A program made the translations under genes and the position numbers. A stretch of 64,000 nt of DNA from Paulinella micropora (Eukaryota > Cercozoa > Imbricatea > Euglyphida): NCBI GenBank assembly GCA_009731375.1, contig BJOX01000033.1, positions 275,760 to 339,759 on the forward strand, written 5' to 3'. The number at the start of each line of letters is the position of its first letter. The first letter of the stretch is position 1. Positions 54,420-64,000 of this stretch are shown here, piece by piece. The notes beneath the pieces are model-generated. The model searched no databases and was not told the DNA's origin. It saw nothing but the letters and a program-made list of their open reading frames with translations.

Positions 54420-55276
54420 ATGGACGCATATGCATCCTCACGCAAGCAATTCATCAATTGGTGTATCGTACACAACCGAATATGCTTTCCTGCCACAGCA
54501 GAGACGGTCGCTCACTACCTGAGACACATGTGTGAAAGCGGCTATGCAGAGAGTACAATCAAATGGCACTTCGCCGCTATTAAGGCGCAGTACGCACTAC
54601 TTCCCTACTGCGACCCCACCGATAGCCCATTGGTGCAAATAGCAAAGGAAAGAGCAGTGGCAGAAGACCCGCAGGGCAAGGAAGGCAAATACCGACTGTT
54701 GAGGGACGATTTACTCAAGATCCTCCAACGGCCTCTTGATGATTGGAGAGACCGCAGAAACAGCACCATGATTTTGCTGCAATGGATCTCTATGACACGA
54801 GTGGGCAATATCACTGCACTAAAGGTGGAGGATATATGGTTCCACACGACTACAATAAACAACAGCCCATGTGAATACATGGTACTCCGGCTGATGCACC
54901 TCAAGAACGATAAAGGTGAGAAGCTAGTGTATGTCGGTCAAGGCACAGAAACATTTTCCGCTTTTTAAATGGGTTCGAGCATACTTGCAGGCTGTGAAAG
55001 ATTTATTTCGCGGTTCACTCACAGACAGTTCGCATCTCTTCTTCAAAATTGAGGGAAACAGTCTGGAGCACTTAAGTAGCAAAACACCGTCCAGTATTCT
55101 GAAAGAGAAAGTGACAATCATCTGATTGGATCCAGCTATCTACGCGTCACATTCTAATAGAATCGGCTCAGCTACAGAGGCGGCAAGATTGGGAATGAAA
55201 ATATACGCAATGAGGAGGCAAGGATTGTGGTCAGATAAAAGTACATGTGTGTTCAAATATGTGACATCAGCTTAGA
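54420..55276 (+). pseudogene. Tyrosine recombinase of the DIRS-type element, broken
   Basis: The N-terminal core-binding part (MDAYASSRKQFINWC) and box I Arg (MTRVGNITAL) lie in an open frame to 54968. The reading then shifts to another frame (from about 54931) and meets a TGA at 55123-55125. Box II appears as SHSNRIGSATEAARLGM (His-x-x-Arg), followed by GLWSDKS and the likely Tyr nucleophile in VFKYVTS. All four hallmark residues are therefore still present. DIRS elements use this enzyme instead of a DDE integrase to insert circular DNA. Confidence 0.7.
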
Positions 55277-56920
55277 AAACAAACTGGCCATTACGAGCGT
55301 CTTGCAGGCAGGATTCAAAATCGCTTAGATACTCCTTGGTTCTCATAAGACATATGCTTAAATACAATCTACACCACCGTTCGACGATGGTGTATGCTAT
55401 GGTTTACCAGATAAGTAACTGACGCTCGCTTATTAAAATCGATTCCCATGCTGTACTAGAATATGATTTAGTTACAAAATACACTTACTGAACCGTTATT
55501 AGCGTATCTTATTGTATCGTATCGTATCGTATCGTATCGTATCGTATCGTATCCTATCGTATCCTATCGTATCGTATCGTATCGTATCGTATCGTGTCGT
55601 ACCGTATCGTATCGTATCCTATCGTATCGTCTCGTCTCGTCTCGTCTCGTATCGTATTGTATCGTATCGTATCGTATCGTATCATATCGTATCGTATCGT
55701 ATCGTATCATATCGTAGCGTATTGTAGCGTATCGTATCGTATCGTATCGCATCATATCGTATCGTATCGTATCGTATCGTATCGTATCGTATCATATCGT
55801 ATCATATCGTATCGTATCGTATCGTATCGTATTGTAGCGTATCGTATCGTATCGTATCGTATCGTATCGTATCGTATCGTATCGTATCGTATCGTATCGT
55901 AATGTTAGTCAAGAGAAATGACGTATTTAACTGAGATATCCAGTGATAAACTCATGTCACATAATGACATGACTACAGTAACAAGTCCTCGTAATAGCAC
56001 TCAATATCGGTCACATAACAATATAGTTCGTCATAATATATATACAGACATGCAGACGTAATATATGCAGTGAACAGAGCAATCTTACAGAAATAGATTC
56101 CAGAATAGCCTAACGTGTACAGTACGACGGCACCAGGGTTTAGTAAGAAATCTAACGCTCAAAATGCATACAGGAACAGCATCGGACCAAAACGACACAA
56201 CCACCACCTCACATATATGAGAGACTCAACACACTAAATTTAAAGTCGATAACATAACTTGTAATTACACCACTTTCTTCACAGCGAAAACGATATCAAT
56301 GAAATACTCATCGATTCCAGATACACTACAATGGATTACAAGAATATTTACGGGAACAGACATACAAAACACTTACACCACACACATCTACTAGGACATA
56401 AAACTGACCAACAAGAAAAATCTCGACAACAATAAGGATGCAAACATACACAGACTAATGTTTGCATACTGGAAAAAGGACACACGGTACGAACGCGCAG
56501 AATACAGGCATAGAAACGAAGATACATTGATAATCAGATTTGTTATCCGTCTATAATTGCTGTTTTAGTTTCGGGGTATTACACACGTTGCAAAGCTACT
56601 TATTCACAATTTAGGATCTTATTGTGGACAGAAACAATGTATCATGGACTATGCCAAAGCACAAGCAAAAATTTTATTTTTCAGCAGCAAACAGCTCGAT
56701 GAGTCTTTTCCTGATTTCTAGTCAGCCTAAAAAAATTTCCAGTTGAACCCAAAAAGGCAATTTTTGAGGGAATATAGGCAATTTATCGGCATTTCTTCCA
56801 GGCCTGGCAGGGAAAAATGGCATTACTAATTTTTTTTTTCGCCACCTAGGAGAGAGGGGAGAGAGCTCATGGGATGTATGGTATGTTGTGAAATGAAGTT
56901 TTTGCAAGCTTGCCCAGCAA
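55277..56920. other. Non-coding 3' part of the retrotransposon region
   Basis: No gene. Holds the (TATCG)n array and AT-rich DNA. A block at 56846-56920 recurs at 57340-57411. Confidence 0.6.
55505..55903 (+). repeat. (TATCG)n pentanucleotide array
   Basis: Nearly 80 CGTAT units with scattered substitutions. Continuous open frames here are repeat artefacts. Confidence 0.95.
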
Positions 56921-57137
56921 AAGCGTCATTTCATAAATAACCATATCAGACAGAGTGGGCCGGTAGTGACAATCAATTGAGTTCACTTGCAGAGTTTCTC
57001 TGCGCAAATAAAGAAGCGGGAACTATTGTTCCCGCTCGAAAATTTGAAGATTAGAACAACAATCCTGTCCCCCTCAGATTTGCATTTTTTGTTTTATACA
57101 AAAGTGCTTTTAGTTTGGGTTTTAGGAAAGGCAAGAA
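56921..57137 (+). repeat. 217-bp direct repeat, right copy
   Basis: Same sequence as 49554-49770; similarity stops at GGCAAGAA, where the left copy leads into gag and this one into CCCACC repeats. Confidence 0.85.
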
Positions 57138-57411
57138 CCCCCACCCACCCACCCATTTACATGATGTCTTCTCGTTTGGGGGCGGTGAGTGAGGGATGAG
57201 AAATTATACACATTTACACACATCCACACACATCTCACACAATTTTGCACATAATGCTTCTCATCTCATGCACAATCACGCATATTCCATGCACAATATC
57301 TTGCACAATCTAGGTCTTTTGTGTTTAAGCACAAAGACCTAGGAGAGGGGAGAGAACTCATGGGATGTATGGTATGTTGTGAAATGAAGTTTTTGCAAGC
57401 TTGCGCAGCAA
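57138..57411. other. Short non-coding stretch
   Basis: CCCACC and CACACAT-type low complexity, then a second copy of the 56846-56920 block (57340-57411). Confidence 0.6.
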
Positions 57412-57720
57412 AAAGGCTCTAACTTGGGGGGTTGTTTCTTCTGCCTAGAAACAACCCCCCAAGTTAGAGCCTTTTTTGGAGGCAAAAATATAATATTATT
57501 TTTGCCTCCAAAAATTATATATTTTTGCCTCCAAAAAAGGCTCTTACTTGGGGGGTTGTTTCTTCTGCCTAATAATATTATATATTTTTGCCTCCAAAAA
57601 AGGCTCTAACTTGGGGGGTTGTTTCCTCTGCCTCAAAGTTTTTTTTGCATTCTAGTTCACACCTTGCGCTATTTTCTTTCCACCACACACTTTTCTATTT
57701 TCTTTCCCACACAAAAAATA
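57412..57720. repeat. Tandem and inverted array, right copy
   Basis: Same units as 48945-49552 but inverted, ending with the AACTAGAATGC/GCATTCTAGTT flank. Confidence 0.85.
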
Positions 57721-57754
57721 CTTTTTGATTCCACTTACGCACTGGCACCGGTCT

Positions 57755-57756
<2 letters not shown>

Positions 57757-57791
<35 letters not shown>

Positions 57792-57923
57792 TGTGTGTGT
57801 GTGTGTGAGTGAGTGAGTGTATGTGTGTGTGTGTGTGTGTGTCACTGTGTGTGTCTGCCTGTCTGTCTCGCTGTCTGTCCGTCTTTCTGTCTCTCTGTCT
57901 CTCTCTCTCAGACTAGGTAGTAG

Positions 57924-57956
<33 letters not shown>

Positions 57957-58069
57957 CAGACAGTCCGTCTGTCTGTCTCTGCTGTCTGTCTGTCTGTCTG
58001 CCTGCCTGCCTGCCTGCCTCTGTCTGTCTGTCTGTCTGTCTATGTGTGCACGTGTGTGTATGTGTGCGT

Positions 58070-58103
<34 letters not shown>

Positions 58104-58273
58104 CTGCTTGTCTGTCTGTCTGTCTGTTTCTCTGTCTGCCTATCTGTCTATGTGTGTGTGTGTGTGTGTGCTATGTATGTATGTATGTATGTATGTATGT
58201 ATTATGTACATATTTATGTATTTATGTACATATGTATGTCTGTCTGTATGTATGTATGTATGTATGTATGTAC

Positions 58274-58304
<31 letters not shown>

Positions 58305-59611
58305 TGTATGTATGTCTAGTATGTATGTCTAGTATGTATGTATGTATGTATGTATGTATGTATGTATGTATGTACATATGTATGTATGTACATATGTATG
58401 TATGTATGTACGCCTAGTATGTATGTCTAGTATGTATGTATGTATGTATGTATGTATGTATGCATGTATGTATGTATGTATGTATGTATGTATGTATATA
58501 TTTATGTACATATGTATGTATGTATGCATGTATGCATGTATGTATGTATGTCTAGTATGTATGTCTAGCATGTATGTCTAGTATGTATGTATGTATGTTT
58601 GGATGGATGGATGGATGGATGCAGGCATGCATGCAAGTACTCATGCATGCATGTATGTATGTATGTATGTGTATGTATGTATGCATGCATGTATGTATGT
58701 ATGTATGTATGTATGTATGCATGCATGTGTGCGTGTATGCATGCATAGATGCATGCATGATGCTGCATGCATGTATGTATGTTATGTATGTATGTTATGT
58801 ATGTTGTGTATGTATGTATGTTTATGTATATATGTATGTATGTCTTTATGCATGCATGAATGCATGCAGGCATGCATGTATGTATGCATGTATGTATGTA
58901 TGTATATATATGCATGTATGCATGCATGCATGCAATTATGTGTGAATGTATGTATGTATGTATGTATGTATGTGTGTGTATGTGTGTATGTGTGTGTGTG
59001 TGTATGTGTGTATGTATGTATGTATGTATGTATGTAAGTATATATATGTACGTATGTATGTATGTATGTATGTATGTATGTATGTAGGTATATAGGTATG
59101 CAGGTATGTAGGTATGTAGGTATGTATGTATGTATGTATGTATGTATGTATGTATGTATGAATGTATGAATGTATGTATGTATGTATGTATGTATGTATG
59201 TGAGTGAGTGAGCCCTCCCCCCCGAAGTATGTATGTATGTATGTATGTATGTATGTATGTATGTATGTCTGCATGTATGTATTATGTATGTATGTATGTA
59301 TGTGTGTATGTGTGTGTGTATGTCTGTATACATGTATGTATGCATGCATCCATGCATGCATGCATGCATGCATGTATGTATGTATGTATGTATGTATGTA
59401 TGTATGCATGTATGTATGTATGTATGTATGTATGTATGTATGTATGTATGTCTTGTGTGTGTGTGTGTGTATGTATATATGTATGTATGCATTTATGTAT
59501 GTATATATGCATGCATGCATGTATGTATGTATGTATGTATGTATGCATGTATGTATGTATGTGTGTATGTATGTATGTATGTATGTATGTGTCTGTATGT
59601 ATGTGTGTGTA

Positions 59612-59644
<33 letters not shown>

Positions 59645-59725
59645 CTATGTACGTATGTCTGTATGTATATATGTGTATCTATGTATGTGTATGTATGTGT
59701 TTGTATGTGTATGTGTATGTATGTA

Positions 59726-59761
<36 letters not shown>

Positions 59762-60840
59762 TGTATGCATGCATGCATGCATTCATGCATGTATGCATGC
59801 ATGTATGTATGTATGTATGTATGTATATATTTATGTATGTATGTATGTATGTATGTATGTATGTATGTATGTATGTATGCATGCATGCATGTATGTATGT
59901 ATGTATGTATGTAAGTATGCATGCATGCATGCATGTATGTATGTATGTATGTATGTATGTATGTATGTATATTATATGTATGTATGTATGTATGTATGCA
60001 TGCATGCATGCATGTTATGTATGTATGTATGTGTATGTATGTGTGTATGTGTGTGTGTGTGTCTATGTATGTATGTCTGTATGTATGTATGTGTATGTAT
60101 GTATGTGTATGTATGTGTATGTATGTGTATGTGTATGTGTATGTATGTATGTATGTATGTATGTATGTATGTATGTATGTGTATATGCATGCATGCATGC
60201 ATGTATGTATGTATGTATGTAATGCATGCATGCATGCATGGCCCTGCATGCATGCATGCATGTATGTATGTATGTATGTATGTATGTATGTATGTGTGTA
60301 TGTATGTATGTATGTATGTATGTATGTATGTATGTGTATGTATGTGTATGTATGTGTATGTATGTATGTATGCATGCCTGCATGGATGCATGCATGCATC
60401 ATGTATGTATGTATGTATGTATGTAGTTAGTATGTATGTATGTATGTATGTATGCATGTTTGCATGCAATTATGTATGTATGTATCTATGCATGTATGTA
60501 TGTATGTATGTATGTGAATGATGTATGTATGTGTATATGTATATATGTGTGTATGTGTGTGTCTGTGTGTGTATGTATGTATGTATCTATGTATGTATGT
60601 ATGTATGTATGTATGTATGTATGTATATGTGTATGCATGTATGTATATATATGTATGTATGTGTATGTATTAGTATGTATGCATGTATGTATTATACGGT
60701 ATGTATGCATGTATGTATGTATGTATGTATGTATGTATGTAGGTATGTATGTATGTATGTATGCATGTATTCATGTATGCATGTGCATGCATGCATTCAT
60801 GCATGCACGGCATGCATGTATGTATGATACTGTATGTAGT
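57757..60840 (+). repeat. (GT)n, (TCTG)n and (TATG)n microsatellite, left half of a palindrome
   Basis: Simple repeat with (TGTC)n at about 57855-58060 and TATG with TCTAG interruptions at 58315-58570. It contains no gene; long Met/Tyr/Val/Cys or Thr/Tyr/Ile/His frames are artefacts. Confidence 0.95.
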
Positions 60841-61620
60841 ATCATGTAAATGCGACACTGATGTCATGGTTATTAATACCCCATGATTATTAAATTATTC
60901 AATATTAATATTAATATTAATCAAAAGGATGATTATGCAAAAAAAAAAAAAAAAAAAGAATCAATATTAATATTAATCAGCCAATATAAATCCAGGCAAT
61001 ATTAATCCGAGGCAACCGTTTTATGATGTTATTAATATTAATAATTAATAATAATCAATGAGGCTGCGCCTCATATTAATCAATATCACTCAATCAATAT
61101 CATCTGAGCTTGAGTTCAACTTGAATCAGTATTAATCAAAATCAACATGATCAAGTTATCACGGTGGCAGTTGATAATAAAACGGAACTTATCAAATTAT
61201 TAATGAAGTAACGGAACTAAAAATAGATGTAAAACTTCAACTTGTCCGGCGGAAGAAAATGAACACAATATCATAGTAATAATTCGGTCCGGTACGGTAT
61301 TCACATGATTCTGGATCGTCAGTCATACTGCGGACAACTTGATATGATCTTATTCAGAGTCAATATTATTCAACTTATGATTAGTATAATATTATGCTTC
61401 AATATATATGACTTAATCAATATTATTCAATTAGTGTCAAAGTAGTCAATATTATTTGATATTATTCAATATTCAATATTATTCAAATGTTATTTAATAG
61501 ATATTATTTAACGTTATTAATATTATTCAATATTATCTAACGTTATCAAAATTATTAAACCTAATTATTGAATATCATTAATGTTGATCAATATATTAAT
61601 AACTTAATAACGGTAGGATG
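60841..61620. other. AT-rich centre between the two microsatellite halves
   Basis: About 780 bp of ATTAAT-rich sequence with a poly-A tract (about 60940-60957). No gene is visible. Confidence 0.6.
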
Positions 61621-61631
61621 ATGATTATGAT

Positions 61632-61679
61632 GAGAGAGAGAGAGAGACAGAGAGACAGAGAGAGAGAGAGAGTGCCACG

Positions 61680-61749
<70 letters not shown>

Positions 61750-61812
61750 CAGAGAGAGAGAGAGAGACAGAGAGACAGAGAGAGACAGAGAGACAGAGAG
61801 ACAGAGAGTGAA

Positions 61813-61843
<31 letters not shown>

Positions 61844-62299
61844 TAAGAGGAGAGAGGAGAGAGGGAGAGAGGGAGAGAGGGAGAAAGGGAAAGACATACA
61901 TGCATACATGCATACATACATACTTACATACATACATGCATACATGCATACATGCATACATGCATACATGCATACATGCATACATACATACATACATGCA
62001 TACATGCATACATACATACATACATGCATGCATACATGCATGCATACATGCATCATGCATGCATGCATGCATCATGCATGCATGCATACATACATATATG
62101 CATACATGCATACATGCATACATACATACATACATACATACATACATACATACATACCTACATACATACACACATACATACGTACATACATACATACATA
62201 CATACATACGTACGTACATACATACACATACATACATAAATACATAAATACATACATCCATACATACATCCATACAAACATACATACAAATATACACAT

Positions 62300-62334
<35 letters not shown>

Positions 62335-63481
62335 TACACATACATACATACATACATACATGCATACATACATACATACATACATACATGCATACATACA
62401 TACATACATGATTGCATGCATGCATGCATACATACATTCATACAAACATTCATACATACATACATACGTACATACATACATACATACATGCATGCATGCA
62501 CGCATGCATGCATGCATGCATGCATACATACATACATACATACTGCATACATACATACTGCATACATACATACATGCATACATGCATGCATACATACATA
62601 CATACATGCATACATACATACATACATACATACATACATACATGCATACATGCATACATGCATACATGCATACATACATACATGCACACATACATACATG
62701 CACACATACATACATGCACACATACATACATGCATACATACATACATACATACATACATACATACATGCATGCATGCCTGCATGCATGCATGCATACATA
62801 CATACATACATACATACATACATACATACATGCATGCATGCATGCATGCGTGCATGCATGCGTGCATACATACATACATACATACATACATACATACATA
62901 CATACATACATACATGCATACACATACATAGATACACGTACATAGATACACGTACACACACGCATACACACATACATACATACATACATACATACATACA
63001 TACATACATACATACATGCACATACATGAATGCATGCATGCATACATACATACATACATAGATACATATAAGATACATAGATAAATACATACATACATAC
63101 ATACATACATACATGCATACATACATGCATACATACATACATACATACATACGTACTACACAAGCCATACATACGTACATACACAAGCCATACACACATA
63201 CACACACAAACACACACACACACACACACATACACACATACACACATACACATACACACATACATACATACATACATACATCATTGCATGCATGCATGCA
63301 TACATGCATACATACATACATGCATACATACATACATACATGGATGCATGCCTGCATGCATAAAGACATACATACATATATACATACATACATACATACA
63401 TACATACACAACATACATAACATACATACATGCATACATGATGCATGTATGCATGTATGCATGCATACATGCGTACATACA

Positions 63482-63512
<31 letters not shown>

Positions 63513-63687
63513 GTACATACATACATACATACATACATACATACATACATACATACATACATGCATGCATGCCTGCATGCCTGCATGCATGCATGCATGC
63601 ATCCATACATACGTACATACATACATACATACATACATACATACATACATACATACATACTAGACATACATACTAGATATACATACA

Positions 63688-63718
<31 letters not shown>

Positions 63719-64000
63719 GTACATAAAGACATACATACATACATACATACATACATACACACATATGTACTAAATACATACATACATACATATATACATA
63801 TATACATACATACATACATAGATAGCACACACACACACACACACATAGACAGACAGGCAGACAGACAGACAGACAGACACACACACACACACACACAGAC
63901 AAACACACACAAACACACACACACACACACACATACACACATAGACAGACAGGCAGACAGACAGACAGGCAGGCAGGCAGGCAGACAGACAGACAGACAG
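61632..64000 (-). repeat. (GA)n and (CATA)n microsatellite, right half of a palindrome
   Basis: (GA)n at 61632-61900, then CATA units to about 63830 and (AC)n/(CAGA)n to the end. Interruptions such as TACTAGACATAC (63658-63685) mirror those of the left half. Confidence 0.95.

Noticed and set aside
31322-63942. Many long frames rich in Met-Tyr-Val-Cys, Thr-Tyr-Ile-His or Ser-Leu in the microsatellite regions
   Set aside because: They are translations of TATG, CATA, CT, AT or TATCG repeats in every frame and have no gene-like composition.

Overview
This window is a draft nuclear scaffold from a microbial eukaryote. The evidence is GT-AG spliceosomal introns of about 50-80 bp (14-16.4 kb), a tyrosine-recombinase (DIRS-type) retrotransposon, very long microsatellites and N-padded sequencing gaps. 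It carries at least two kinds of endogenous virus DNA. That mix would suit a marine protist such as a chlorarachniophyte or labyrinthulomycete, but placing the host is inference; nothing here identifies the species.

Region 1 (1 to about 13.8 kb) is GC-rich, gene-dense and almost intron-free, and looks like part of an integrated large DNA virus. In order it holds an mRNA capping enzyme guanylyltransferase, a four-helix membrane protein, an H4-like histone with a long acidic tail, two small Cys-rich proteins, two related surface glycoproteins, two F-box/LRR proteins, a coiled-coil protein followed in frame by a Gln-rich stretch, a small charged protein and a second membrane protein. Most of these genes have a short hairpin on or just after the stop codon, a layout known from mimivirus-like transcripts. 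Long poly-G/poly-C tracts sit between the genes and coincide with assembly gaps.

Region 2 (about 14 to 24 kb) is more host-like: a gene with at least eight exons and a methyltransferase-like motif, long AT-rich non-coding DNA, and two related gene fragments on the minus strand.

Region 3 (about 24.4 to 36 kb) is a large inverted repeat. Each arm carries a multi-exon gene for an AIG1/GIMAP-like GTPase. The spacer holds microsatellites, remnants of an AT-rich Polinton-like virus, retroposon-like tails and a near-perfect 169-bp hairpin.

Region 4 (about 40.2 to 48.5 kb) is an AT-rich Polinton-like virus or virophage-type provirus. It has an integrase copy at each end facing outward, a packaging ATPase, a small basic protein, a small structural candidate, a phage-like fibre with an S74-type chaperone end, a DUF5754-like protein and charged small proteins. 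No capsid or DNA polymerase gene is visible. The integrase and fibre genes carry stops or frameshifts, so the element is decaying.

Region 5 (about 49.5 to 57.1 kb) is a DIRS/PAT-like retrotransposon (gag with CCHC knuckles, reverse transcriptase-RNase H, tyrosine recombinase), broken in several places, between 217-bp direct repeats and flanked by a palindromic tandem array. Region 6 (57.7 to 64 kb) is almost entirely (TATG)n and (CATA)n microsatellite arranged as a giant imperfect palindrome. The large gaps are at 4042-4586, 12908-13079, 23749-23801, 27421-27610, 42657-43158 and 51217-51487.
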